This document shows positions 17,624-26,953 of a DNA stretch of 64,000 nt, in pieces; position 1 is the first letter of the stretch, and the number at the start of each line of letters is the position of its first letter. The position numbers and the translations under genes were made by a program. Under the pieces are notes generated by a model that had not been told where the DNA came from, did not search any database, and saw only the letters and a list, made by a program, of their open reading frames with translations. The stretch comes from DAOUCV01 sp034432095 (GTDB lineage: Bacteria > Chloroflexota > Dehalococcoidia > Dehalococcoidales > UBA2162): NCBI GenBank assembly GCA_034432095.1, contig DAOUCV010000021.1:12752-76751 (forward strand), in the 5' to 3' direction.

Positions 17624-18904
17624 ATGAGTCAAAAGAAAGAGGTTGGCAACTCAAGAAGCTCGTCCGCGAATGCTAGCAATGGTGCCCTTTCTGGGCTGAA
17701 AGTTAGAGAGATAGGTAACAATGTGGCTGTAGCCTATTGTTGCAAGCTTTTGGCTGACATGGGTGCAGAGGTGATAAAGGTGGAGGACCCTGCGACCGCC
17801 AACCTTGATAGACAGGAAGGGTCTATCTGGTGTGATGACAGGGAGGGTGGGGATGTGGGATGCTTATTCGCCTATGTGAACAGTAACAAGCTTGGGGTCA
17901 CTTTGAACCTGGAGACTGAGTTAGGGAAAAGCATACTGTATGACTTGGTGCGGGATGCTGATATTCTGGTGGAAGGTAACTCCCCACGAAAAGCTAAGGA
18001 GATGGGATTGGGCTACGAACGTCTCAGCCAGATTAATAATATGCTGGTGGTGACCTCAATAACACCCTTTGGCCAAACTGGCCCATATCGGGAGTACAAA
18101 GCCTATGCTATTAATTGTAGCGCTGCAGGCGGTGCTAGCAAGTCAATAGGGGAGCTCGGCCGCGAGCCGTTGTCTGTACCGCTGTATCAGCCCCATTTTC
18201 AGAGCGGCCTTATGGCAGCAGCCGCGACGCTTGGGGCTATCCTTGCTCGCGACTCTATTGGTCGTGGGCAACATATTGATATCGGTGAGACTGAGGTTTG
18301 GCTTACACATCTGGCTGGGTATGGACTGCATGGTTTTGTTTTCTACGAGCAAAAAGTGATAAGAAAAGGCCGTACAATGGCGGGCCTCTTCCCCAACGGG
18401 ATTCTTGAGTGTAAAGACGGAGAAGTTTCCTTTAGCACCAACACAGGGCGCCAGTGGAAACACTTTTTGGAGATCGTGGGTGATGGTGAGATACCGAGCT
18501 GGTATTCTTCAAATCCTGTATATACTAACACAAACTTTCAGGAGCTCCATAGAAAGTATGGGGACGAGCTGAGAGCCCGTTTGGAGCCACTATTGAAGCG
18601 TAAAACGAGGGATGAACTCATGGCGCTTGGCCAGGAGAAGCATGTCGCTCTTGCCCCCCTCCGAACCATCGCCGAAGTATTGGAAGACCCTCATCTTAAC
18701 GCGAGGGGGTATTTTGTGGAGGTGGACGACCCCCGGTTGGGTAGAGTTAAATTCCCCGGGCCGCCTTTCAGACTTGCCAAAACTCCTTGCCGTATTGAGC
18801 GTCCAGCGCCCGTGCCAGGCCAACATAACGAGGAGGTCTACTGTGGCCGTTTGAGCTACTCAAAGAAATATTTAACCGAGCTCAGGCGACAGGGGGTAAT
18901 ATAA
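17624..18904 (+). CDS. Family III CoA-transferase homologue lacking the catalytic Asp (type A)
   Basis: 426 residues, with an extra Ser/Asn-rich N-terminus before LSGLKVREIGNNVAVAYC and the family signature LLADMGAEVIKVEDP. Where its closest relative at 21606-22817 has D180 in AHGTDFMSG, this protein reads LYQPHFQSG, with His191 at the aligned site. It therefore lacks the residue that forms the aspartyl-CoA intermediate and is probably the structural or non-catalytic partner in a heteromer. ATG 17624 is chosen over GTG 17618 because GGAGG lies eight bases before the ATG. It is the first gene of the block A-B-B'-A'. In BbsEF the enzyme is made from two such homologues, which is the model I apply here. 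Confidence 0.85.
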   Translation: MSQKKEVGNSRSSSANASNGALSGLKVREIGNNVAVAYCCKLLADMGAEVIKVEDPATANLDRQEGSIWCDDREGGDVGCLFAYVNSNKLGVTLNLETELGKSILYDLVRDADILVEGNSPRKAKEMGLGYERLSQINNMLVVTSITPFGQTGPYREYKAYAINCSAAGGASKSIGELGREPLSVPLYQPHFQSGLMAAAATLGAILARDSIGRGQHIDIGETEVWLTHLAGYGLHGFVFYEQKVIRKGRTMAGLFPNGILECKDGEVSFSTNTGRQWKHFLEIVGDGEIPSWYSSNPVYTNTNFQELHRKYGDELRARLEPLLKRKTRDELMALGQEKHVALAPLRTIAEVLEDPHLNARGYFVEVDDPRLGRVKFPGPPFRLAKTPCRIERPAPVPGQHNEEVYCGRLSYSKKYLTELRRQGVI

Positions 18905-19093
18905 ATATGGGGAGTTGTCGAGCGGAGGCCGTTTAAAAATGAAGGGGTATCTGGCGGCTTTTCAGGGTGTCTCTGGAGCTGGAAGATGTCAAAACTCACC
19001 AAAAAGGTGGAGGTGAAGCGTTTTCAAATTGGCCGAAAATGAAGCTAAAATCAAAACTAAACGGCCTCGAGCGGATAAGGAGGTGATAATCAT

Positions 19094-20308
19094 ATGGAAA
19101 AGATGATGTATCCGCTCAGTGGTTTTCGGGTGGTGGATTTTGGATGGGTAGCTGCAGGCGCTGCCGCCGGCAAGATTTTGGCCGATATGGGTGCCGAAGT
19201 GATTAAGGTGGAGACAAGGACGCGCTTAGATACTACCAGATTCTCGCCAGACAATGTTGAACGGTCTCCGGAGACCGACCCAGGGTTTCACGCCATGAAT
19301 CGCAATAAGTTAGGCATTACTGTAGACATGACCAAACCTGAGGGTGTTGAGCTATTGAAAAAACTGGTAAAAGTCAGTGACGTAGTACTTGAGAATTTCG
19401 CTCCCGGAGTAATGAAAAGGTTTGGCTTGGATTATGAGTCTCTACGCCGTGAAAAGCCTGACCTCATTATGGTCTCGATGCCAGGCCTTGGCAGCTGGGG
19501 TCCCCAATGGAACACGATTGCCTATGCGCCGGGTTTAGCTGCCCTCTCTGGACTAACGGGGATGATTGGGTACTATGGCGGAAGAGCCGTGGGCATACAC
19601 GTAGCATATTCAGATTTCAATGCTGCTACCAACGCCGCTCTGGCAGTCCTTGCTGCTCTAATCCACCGTAGGCGTACCGGAGAAGGACAATATATTGAGG
19701 TGGCACAGCTTGAGGCCTTAGTCAGCTGCCTCGGCGAGGCGCTGTTGTATTATCAAGTGACAGGCAGGAACCCCGGGACTCAGGGCAATCGACATCCTAC
19801 GATGGCACCGCATAACAATTATCGGTGTAAGGGCGAGGACAAGTGGGTATCAATTGCGGTGAAGACAGAGGAAGAATGGAAAAAGCTAGTCCAGGCAATG
19901 GGTGACCCACCTTCACTGCGAGCGGAGATATTTAACAGCAGGGAGGGCAGGCTTAGTCACCTAGAAGAGTTGGACAGCATCATTACCTCCTGGACGGTTA
20001 ACTATACGCCAGATGAGGTCACTGATATCCTCCAAAGTGTTGGTGTAGCCGCCTGTCCCGTTATGGATATCGGGGAGTGTTACCTTAACCCTCATTTCCA
20101 GGAAAGGGAAGATTTTACTTGTGTGGAGCACCCTGCCACAGGGACTGATTTTATCGTTAATCTGCCTTGGAGAATGAGCGAGACGTCAGGCGGAATCTAT
20201 CGCCCCGCGCCCATGCTGGGTCAGCATAACCAGTACGTTCTGGGAGATATCCTGGGCTTATCAAAAGACGAGGTCGCAGCTCTCGAGGAGAAGGGGGCAC
20301 TAAAATAA
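19094..20308 (+). CDS. Family III CoA-transferase (type B)
   Basis: 404 residues. LSGFRVVDFGWVAAGAAA and LADMGAEVIKVETR open it, the catalytic Asp is D174 in AYSDFNAAT, and MAPHNNYRCKGEDKWVSIAV is a segment shared almost exactly with the next gene. It ends GQHNQYVLGDILGLSKDEV. The ATG at 19094 has AAGGAGGTGAT upstream. It follows the type A gene after 190 bp and precedes its type B paralogue by 53 bp. It probably pairs with one of the type A subunits; the acid substrate is unknown. Confidence 0.92.
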   Translation: MEKMMYPLSGFRVVDFGWVAAGAAAGKILADMGAEVIKVETRTRLDTTRFSPDNVERSPETDPGFHAMNRNKLGITVDMTKPEGVELLKKLVKVSDVVLENFAPGVMKRFGLDYESLRREKPDLIMVSMPGLGSWGPQWNTIAYAPGLAALSGLTGMIGYYGGRAVGIHVAYSDFNAATNAALAVLAALIHRRRTGEGQYIEVAQLEALVSCLGEALLYYQVTGRNPGTQGNRHPTMAPHNNYRCKGEDKWVSIAVKTEEEWKKLVQAMGDPPSLRAEIFNSREGRLSHLEELDSIITSWTVNYTPDEVTDILQSVGVAACPVMDIGECYLNPHFQEREDFTCVEHPATGTDFIVNLPWRMSETSGGIYRPAPMLGQHNQYVLGDILGLSKDEVAALEEKGALK

Positions 20309-20361
20309 AAGGCCAAAGTTTCGCCAAGCCTGATCAATAAAAGATAAAGAGGAGGGAAAAG

Positions 20362-21567
20362 GTGCAACAGCTACCTCTTGAAGGCGTAAGGGTTGTTGAT
20401 TTTACTACAGCCCAAGCCGGCGCTCATTGCACCCAGTGGCTCGGGGTGATGGGGGCAGAAGTTATTAAGATTGAGAGTAGGGTGCGCCCCGATGTTACCC
20501 GGCTCTCGTCTCGAGCTGAGACGCTGGACCAGAGCGCGTCGTTTGTTTCATTCAACAGCGGTAAGAAGAGTATTACCCTTAATATGAATCAGCCCAAGGC
20601 GGTGCAGATTGTCAAGGAGCTGGTCAAGCTCAGCGACGTAGTAACTGAGAACTTTGGCGGAGCAACGATGGAGCGCTGGGGGTTGGGATATCCGGAATTG
20701 AAGAGGCTTAAACCCGATATCATTGTCTTCGCAACCTCAGGTTACGGCAGAACCGGTCCCCGCAAGGAGTCCCCCGCCTTTGCCCCTGTTGTTGATGCCT
20801 TCTCCGGGTTACTCTCGGTGAACGGTTATGTTGGCGGCATTCCCAATGTTGTAGGAAACAGGGGGTGGACAGATGCGATGGCGGCTGTGCACGGAGCGTT
20901 TGTTATTCTGGCTGCTCTGTATCACCGCTCAAACACAGGTGAGGGACAATACATAGACGCATCCATGACCGAACTGAATGCTAACGTACTCGGTGAACTG
21001 GTTATTGATTACGCTATGAATGAGAGAGTGGCTCAACCTGTAGGGAATCGGGATAATATTATGGCTCCTCACGGTTGCTACCGTTGCCTTGGAGAAGACA
21101 AATGGGTAGCTGTTGCGGTCTCAAGTGAGCAGGAGTGGCAAGCCTTCTGTAATGCCCTGGGCAATCCCGAGTGGACAAAGAAAGAAGAGTTCAGTGATGG
21201 GCTGAGTCGGCTGAATAATCAGGAGGAACTGAACAGGCTGATAGAAGAATGGACAAAGCAGCATAGTCATTACGAAGTAATGGAGATATTGCAGAAGGTA
21301 GGCGTTATGGCAGGAGCGTGCCTTACTTTGGAGGAGTTAAAGAGTGACCGTCAATTGAGGGAGAGGGAGTTCCTGCTCGACATTGAGCAACCACTTATCG
21401 GGAAGCTATGCTTGTCCCGCATGCCTTGGAGGCTGAGCGGTACTCCTGGAGGAAATTACTACCGCGCCCCATTACTCGGCGAGCACAATAATTATGTTTT
21501 TGGTGAGTTACTAGGCATGCCCGAGCAGGAGATAAGACGGCTGGAGGAAGAGAAAGTCATTTACTAA
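20362..21567 (+). CDS. Family III CoA-transferase (type B')
   Basis: 401 residues, closest in this window to the preceding gene. It shares the pattern of MAPHGCYRCLGEDKWVAVAV and a GEHNNYVFGELLGM ending. The catalytic Asp is D171 in GWTDAMAAVHG. The start is GTG 20362 with GAGGAGGG six bases upstream. The next gene begins 38 bases after its stop, consistent with one operon. Confidence 0.92.
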   Translation: MQQLPLEGVRVVDFTTAQAGAHCTQWLGVMGAEVIKIESRVRPDVTRLSSRAETLDQSASFVSFNSGKKSITLNMNQPKAVQIVKELVKLSDVVTENFGGATMERWGLGYPELKRLKPDIIVFATSGYGRTGPRKESPAFAPVVDAFSGLLSVNGYVGGIPNVVGNRGWTDAMAAVHGAFVILAALYHRSNTGEGQYIDASMTELNANVLGELVIDYAMNERVAQPVGNRDNIMAPHGCYRCLGEDKWVAVAVSSEQEWQAFCNALGNPEWTKKEEFSDGLSRLNNQEELNRLIEEWTKQHSHYEVMEILQKVGVMAGACLTLEELKSDRQLREREFLLDIEQPLIGKLCLSRMPWRLSGTPGGNYYRAPLLGEHNNYVFGELLGMPEQEIRRLEEEKVIY

Positions 21568-21605
21568 TCAGCTTGGGAATAACGACTGGAAAAAGAGCGA
21601 CTGGC

Positions 21606-22817
21606 ATGAACAGGCAAGCACTCACCGGTTTAAAGGTTCTCGAATACAGCCAGTCCGTGGCTGGTGATTACTGCGGAAAGCTTCTGGCTGATTTAGGTGC
21701 TGAGGTAATTAAGGTGGAAGAGCCTGGCTCTGGCGATAAGGTCAGAAGCTGGGGCCCCTTCCCGAAGGACATACCTCACCCGGAGAAAAGCGGCATGTTT
21801 CTGTTGCTTAACACCAATAAGCTGGGGGTGACTCTCAATCTTAGGACGGCGACAGGGCTGAAGATTTTCAGGGAACTGGTACAGCGGGTTGACATTTTGG
21901 TGGAGAGCAATCTGCCCCGTGAGATGAAACAGCTCGGTCTCGACTATGAAAGCCTCCACAAGCTCAATCCTGCGCTGGTGATGACCTCAATTACCGCCTT
22001 CGGTCAGACAGGACCCTACCGGGACTATAAAGGCTGTGACCTTATCAACTACAGTATGGGTGGAGGTGCTTATTACAACCCCGCGGAGGGGGTGGATAAC
22101 GTTGAGGAGTTCCCCCCGTTAAAGGTGCCAGCCCACGGCACCGATTTTATGAGCGGGGCTAGCGCCGCGGTAAGTACAATGTCGGCGGTTATTGCCCGGA
22201 AGACATCTGGTCTGGGACAGCATGTGGACGTTTCGCAGCAAGAAGCTCTGACTTCCGTAGCGCGTAACCAAATTATTTCCTATTCCCAGACAGGTATGCT
22301 TACCTTCAGTAGGGCGAAACGAGGCGGGTCCAATCTGTTTCCCTGCAAGGACGGCTATGTGTGCCTGTATCTGATGGAGGATCTATTTTGGCCAAGCCTA
22401 AAGAAGATGCTGGGCAATCCAGATTGGACTAAGGAGGAGTGGTGCCAAGACCCCGCCAGACGCGCCCAGAATGCCAAAAAGTTCCATGAAGTATTGGTAG
22501 AGTGGACGAGTCAGCACACAATGGATGAGGTGTACCAGGCAGCGATTGCTAATCGCATTCCCTGCTCCCCGGTTCGCAGCGTAAAAGACCTGTTCACTGA
22601 TGAGCAGTTGACGGCACGGGATTTCTTTGTGGAGATTGACCACCCAGCAGCGGGCAGGCTTAAATATCCTGGAGCACCCTACAAACTTTCGGCAACCCCC
22701 TGGACAGTAAAGCGTCCTGCCCCTCTCCTCGGCGAGCACAATGAGAAAGTGTACTGCCAGATGCTAGGCTACACTCGGCAGGATTTGGTGAAGATGAGGG
22801 AGACCGGGGTAATCTAG
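21606..22817 (+). CDS. Family III CoA-transferase (type A')
   Basis: 403 residues beginning MNRQALTGLKVLEYSQSVAG. It resembles the gene at 17624-18904 in many places (TSITAFGQTGPYRDYKG; GEHNEKVYCQMLGYTRQDL at the end) but keeps the catalytic Asp, D180 in AHGTDFMSG. The first well-placed start is ATG 21606, although the Shine-Dalgarno is weak and a TTG at 21573 is possible. It closes the four-gene block. Convergent with the radical-SAM activase gene 240 bp further on. Confidence 0.9.
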   Translation: MNRQALTGLKVLEYSQSVAGDYCGKLLADLGAEVIKVEEPGSGDKVRSWGPFPKDIPHPEKSGMFLLLNTNKLGVTLNLRTATGLKIFRELVQRVDILVESNLPREMKQLGLDYESLHKLNPALVMTSITAFGQTGPYRDYKGCDLINYSMGGGAYYNPAEGVDNVEEFPPLKVPAHGTDFMSGASAAVSTMSAVIARKTSGLGQHVDVSQQEALTSVARNQIISYSQTGMLTFSRAKRGGSNLFPCKDGYVCLYLMEDLFWPSLKKMLGNPDWTKEEWCQDPARRAQNAKKFHEVLVEWTSQHTMDEVYQAAIANRIPCSPVRSVKDLFTDEQLTARDFFVEIDHPAAGRLKYPGAPYKLSATPWTVKRPAPLLGEHNEKVYCQMLGYTRQDLVKMRETGVI

Positions 22818-23058
22818 CAGACCATCAAGTCTAAGGAGGGTGGGACCGGCTCGGCAATCCTCTCCGCGGCTTTTGTCCGCCGCTAGAGCCAGGTGATTTT
22901 GCCCCTGAGCCACATCATTAAGACTCAGCTCCAATAGCCCCTACGCACGTGTCCTCGGTTTCATAAGTATTCTTTCCCCTAAGTGACCGGCGTCCCTTAT
23001 TTCGGCTTTCCCATTCACAAGGTTAAGTTTGATGATAGGGGGATTTTTAATCATGCCC

Positions 23059-23982
23059 TTAAGCCTGGATACTGCACATAAATCCGTACGATTCTACCAG
23101 CCGTTTCATATCCTGTAAGACACTGTCCGGAACGAGGGGAATGTGAGCTATAGGGTAGGGGCGGTTTAAGCTATCGTATCTTGTCTTCCCCAGATGGTGC
23201 AAAGGTATAAGGTGCACCTCAACTACTGAAGATAAACCCTGAGCAAACTCACAGATAGCTCTGATATTCTCTTCTGAGTCGTTGTAACCCGGGATTACCG
23301 GTACCCTTATATAGAGGGGGATATTTCTCTGGGAAACCGCCCGAGCGTTACTCAGAATTAGCTTGTTTGAGACGCCTGTCAATTCCTTATGTCTTTCTGG
23401 GTCCATATGCTTTATGTCCCAGAGAAAGAAATCGATGTAGGGCAACATCTGCTCAATGCTTGCCCAGGGGACATGACCGCAGGTATCAATTCCGACATTG
23501 ATACCTTCTTCTTTCAAGCCCTGAAGCAATTTCAGCGTGAAGTCCGGGTTCAATAAGGGCTCTCCCCCCGAAAGGATGACTCCACCACCGGAGTGTCTAT
23601 AAAAAGCTATATCCTTTTTCGCCTCCTCAAGCAACTCTTCAACAGTCATAGGTCGTCCCAGAAGCTTTATGGCTTCTGAGCTGCAGACTTCAGCACACTT
23701 GCCACAGTTGTTGCATAGAGACCGGTCAATACTTATTGTCCCATCTGCTAAGCTAATAGCATTCAGGGGGCATGCCGGGACACACTGGTCACAATGGATA
23801 CATTTGCTCGGGTAGATAGCAATCTCAGGTTCAGCCTTTTGAGACTCTGGCGTCGAGCACCACAAACAGCGCAATGGGCACCCTTTGAAGTAGATGACGG
23901 TTCGTAGTCCAGGGCCATTATGAATAGTCATCCTGCTTATGGTCAGAACAAGCCGCTTTTGAGTAGCACTTTTTGACCTCAT
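23059..23982 (-). CDS. Glycyl-radical enzyme activating protein (radical SAM)
   Basis: About 307 residues. Near the N-terminus SRMTIHNGPGLRTVIYFKG leads to the radical-SAM motif CPLRCLWC (CxxxCxxC). An insert then carries two ferredoxin-type clusters, CIHCDQCVPACP and CNNCGKCAEVC. This is the layout of activases for glycerol dehydratase, 4-hydroxyphenylacetate decarboxylase and benzylsuccinate synthase; PflA itself lacks the insert. GGGVILSGGEPLLNP is the SAM-binding segment. The start is uncertain: ATG 23982 gives a usual N-terminus, while ATG 24027 lies one base after the stop of the upstream radical enzyme and would be coupled to it. Both genes are clearly one operon. Its normal product would be a glycyl radical in the partner, whose Gly is missing here. 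Confidence 0.92.
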   Translation of the reverse strand: MRSKSATQKRLVLTISRMTIHNGPGLRTVIYFKGCPLRCLWCSTPESQKAEPEIAIYPSKCIHCDQCVPACPLNAISLADGTISIDRSLCNNCGKCAEVCSSEAIKLLGRPMTVEELLEEAKKDIAFYRHSGGGVILSGGEPLLNPDFTLKLLQGLKEEGINVGIDTCGHVPWASIEQMLPYIDFFLWDIKHMDPERHKELTGVSNKLILSNARAVSQRNIPLYIRVPVIPGYNDSEENIRAICEFAQGLSSVVEVHLIPLHHLGKTRYDSLNRPYPIAHIPLVPDSVLQDMKRLVESYGFMCSIQA

Positions 23983-24028
23983 GATGGCCTGGTTCCAAAT
24001 GCTGTTACCCGGTAAATGACGGGACATT

Positions 24029-26557
24029 CTACCAGCCTTGGTGCTCTGTACGACTAATAATGTCCAGCTGTGCCGCTTCATCGAGGTCGACAAAGTAGGC
24101 AACGGTGCTAGCTACTCGAACCATCAGGTCCCTGTAGTTCTCTGGCTCCTTCATCGCCTTGCGCAATAGATCGCTTGAAATTACATTGAACTGGAAGTGA
24201 TATACGCCCAGTTCCTCGACAGTTCTGAGAAAGGCTACGAAGTTGTCTATATCGCGATCAGTGGCAAGTAGCTGGGGACTTAGCCTCATATTCATTGGGC
24301 CGCCCAGGGCAAGCCGGTGCGTTGGCAGTTTGCTTACCGACTTCATAACGGCCGTGGGGCCATTCCTGTCCACGCCCTGGGACGGGGACATGGTATCAGC
24401 CAGAGGCTTTGGGTGGATATGGCCGTTGGGTAAAGCGCCAACTGTTCGCCCTGCGATAACGTTACCTCCCGCAACCACAGTTTTACCAAGCCACTTGCCG
24501 CCCCACCACGGAAGCAGGTTTGCCTGCGTGTTAACCCAATCTACGGCGTCCTGCCAAGTGTCCATCACCCAGGCTGCCCAGCTATCGGCAAAGTCATCGT
24601 CATTACCATACTTGGGCACACTATTGATGCAGAGTTGCCTTAGGTCCTCATAGCCCTCCCAGTTAGCCTTGATTGCCTCAAGCAACTGGTCCCAGGTGAC
24701 CTTTTTGTCACGGTAGATTAACTTGTCAATCACTCCCAGAGAGTCGGCAGTGTCAGCTAGGCCGGAGAGTAATATGCCATACGTTGTGTACCATGCGCCG
24801 CCCTGAGTAATGTCGCGACCCCTCTGCAAAGGCCCTTCCGCAAGTGCAGAGCTAAATGGGGCGGGAAACCACATAGACTGAGCCTCTTTCAAATACTTCA
24901 CGCCTTCAACATAATACTTTACCCAGTAGAACACCTGTTCCCGGAAAGCCCGCCGCACCGCTTCTATTGATTCAAAAGTCCTGGGATCGCCAGTCGCGGG
25001 TCCTATTTGTCTGCCGCATATGGCGCACTTCCCGTTGTTCAGTACTAGCTCCACGAACTTTGGTACAATATTATCTCCCTCCCAGTTATGAGCCATAGTA
25101 ATGTGAGGCAGGTCGGTTGCTGAACACCCTATCAGAACATACTCTCGCCAATCCTCAATGGTCAAATCAGGGTAGCCCTTGGATAACATCTGGATCGCTT
25201 TGCGGTCACCACAGAACTTGGGCTTGCCCCGACCAAGACGGATTACTTCAGCGGCTTTTCTTAAATACTTGTCGGGTGTGCCCTCCCATATCCTCATCGC
25301 TGTTTCTGGCTGGATTATGCTCAGTTGCTCCTCAGCTTCCAGACAGAGCATGGTAACTTCGTTACAGGCATCTTTGCCATCACGAGTTTGCCCCCCGATG
25401 GTTAGGGACTGGGTTGCCTCTCTGGCACAGTCAAGCTTGGTATAAAAACACATCAGGAGTTCCAGAGCCTCTTCATGAGTCATTGTCTTATCGTCGATAA
25501 CCGATTTTTTGTAGAAGGGGTACATATACTGGTCAAAGCGTCCAAAGGAGTTTACCTCTCCAGCGAGTTCACAATTAACGATGACGTGTATCATCCAGTT
25601 GGACTGCACTGCTTCCCACCAGTCTCGGGCGGGGTTTGCCGGTACCCAGTCACAAACCTCGGCGATACGCTCGAGCTCACGCCTGCGTACGGGATTGACC
25701 TCTTTTGCCGCCATCTCTCGTGCTAGGTCGGCATACCGCTTGGAATATGCCATAGCCGCGTCTAGTGTGATAAGGACTGCTTTGTAGAAGTCTCTTCTCT
25801 CTTGCACTTCGAAGTGCGTATATGGCTCGTCAAGTTGAGCCAAGTACCACTCTACCTCTTCCTTTATGCCTTTGAGACCTTTGTGAAGAACCTTTTCATT
25901 GTTGGGCATCTGATGGCCAGCGTCTCTCCACATTGATACACCGGCGTGATTAGGAATATGCGAGCAAGAAGAAGTCGTTGCAAAAGATTTTTCCAGTAGT
26001 TCGGGATTGAGATTTTTCAGATTGTAGTCGAGCAGGGTCTTTCCTTTGAAGTAGGGGAAAAGCACTTCCCGGATCTCTTTCTTCTCTTCGGGATGAATTA
26101 CGCAGTTGAACCGGGTCTCAAAATTCTTGATTGCCTCATCAGCGTCAAGTTCCACCGTCGGGTCAAGTATGGGAGGTGCACACTCCGCCCGATGCTGGCC
26201 TGTGAATGACTCCTGGATATCCCAAATGCTGGCCCCCGTCGGATGGCTAGTCAAACCGGAAATGGTAATACCCCGAACCTTGCTATTCACATTGCCTACA
26301 ATGAGTTCCTCGTCCAGTATGTAGATGGTCTTATCTCTTAGATATGTCTCCAGGAAACGTGCGCGCTGAATGATTCTGGGCTCATCCTTATATTGCTCTA
26401 GGGTCTTCATCTCAGCGCGAGCACGCTCCAAGCAGATCTCTGGCGTTTGGAGAGCACGTTGCTTTGCTTTCTTGATGCGCTCAGAATAGGTCGGCACGAA
26501 GAACTCCTGCCAGCTACCTACATCTTGAACCTTTGTGTTGCCTAATACAATCGCCAT
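24029..26557 (-). CDS. Pyruvate-formate-lyase-like radical enzyme with Ser at the glycyl-radical site
   Basis: 842 residues, full length for the family. It has the PFL-type N-terminal domain, the thiyl-radical Cys478 in LIGCSATD, and the C-terminal radical loop. That loop normally reads RVxGY with the radical Gly; here it reads MVRVASTVAYFVDL, so residue 817 is Ser (codon AGC, 24107-24109). The rest of the loop and the tail IISRTEH are conserved. The Cys-to-radical-site distance is 339 residues, close to that of benzylsuccinate synthase, and Glu does not follow the Cys as it does in diol dehydratases. ATG 26557 has AAAGGAGG and a promoter upstream. The activase follows directly. No BssB/BssC-like small Cys-rich subunit genes are seen. 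The substrate is unknown; a BssA-like fumarate-adding or a decarboxylase-like role are both possible. Confidence 0.9.
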   Translation of the reverse strand: MAIVLGNTKVQDVGSWQEFFVPTYSERIKKAKQRALQTPEICLERARAEMKTLEQYKDEPRIIQRARFLETYLRDKTIYILDEELIVGNVNSKVRGITISGLTSHPTGASIWDIQESFTGQHRAECAPPILDPTVELDADEAIKNFETRFNCVIHPEEKKEIREVLFPYFKGKTLLDYNLKNLNPELLEKSFATTSSCSHIPNHAGVSMWRDAGHQMPNNEKVLHKGLKGIKEEVEWYLAQLDEPYTHFEVQERRDFYKAVLITLDAAMAYSKRYADLAREMAAKEVNPVRRRELERIAEVCDWVPANPARDWWEAVQSNWMIHVIVNCELAGEVNSFGRFDQYMYPFYKKSVIDDKTMTHEEALELLMCFYTKLDCAREATQSLTIGGQTRDGKDACNEVTMLCLEAEEQLSIIQPETAMRIWEGTPDKYLRKAAEVIRLGRGKPKFCGDRKAIQMLSKGYPDLTIEDWREYVLIGCSATDLPHITMAHNWEGDNIVPKFVELVLNNGKCAICGRQIGPATGDPRTFESIEAVRRAFREQVFYWVKYYVEGVKYLKEAQSMWFPAPFSSALAEGPLQRGRDITQGGAWYTTYGILLSGLADTADSLGVIDKLIYRDKKVTWDQLLEAIKANWEGYEDLRQLCINSVPKYGNDDDFADSWAAWVMDTWQDAVDWVNTQANLLPWWGGKWLGKTVVAGGNVIAGRTVGALPNGHIHPKPLADTMSPSQGVDRNGPTAVMKSVSKLPTHRLALGGPMNMRLSPQLLATDRDIDNFVAFLRTVEELGVYHFQFNVISSDLLRKAMKEPENYRDLMVRVASTVAYFVDLDEAAQLDIISRTEHQGW

Positions 26558-26953
26558 TTCCGCCTCCTTTTCAGTTAAAAAATGCCTGCAATTGCAACCG
26601 AATCTTGAACCAACACGTGATAATTTCCTGTCAGTTCTTACTTACATTATACAGCACAACAAACTCACACAGCCAACCTACCACGAGTTCATAGTTACCC
26701 TCCAAGGTCGGTTATTCTTAAGCCCACCTGAAAAAAATCTATAGTTACTTGACGTGTAGCCTTCCATATACTTTGTTGCCCTCTGCTTGTTGCAACTCCC
26801 AAATGCCCTTTTCACCGTGACTAAGTAACCGACAATTTCTTCAATTGTTAGTAGCATGTTAAAGAGCTAACATTTTTTCCTCGTGCAGCTTACCGCCACT
26901 GGGAACTTTGCCTAGTCCTCCACACTATATGGTAAGTCTGTACGATGCTGGGC
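26558..26953. other. Upstream region of the radical-enzyme gene
   Basis: 396 bases between two minus-strand genes. It contains the promoter at 26646-26676 for the radical-enzyme operon. Apart from that I see no gene and no strong hairpin terminator behind the solute-binding gene. Confidence 0.55.
26646..26676 (-). promoter_or_regulatory. Promoter of the radical-enzyme operon
   Basis: On the minus strand TTGGCT (26671-26676), a 19-base spacer and a perfect TATAAT (26646-26651). The -10 match is strong and the spacer is slightly long. The leader would be about 80 bases. Confidence 0.55.

Noticed and set aside
22866..22883. GCGGC-GCCGC hairpin as terminator between the CoA-transferase block and the activase gene
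   Set aside because: Only five base pairs and no U-run.
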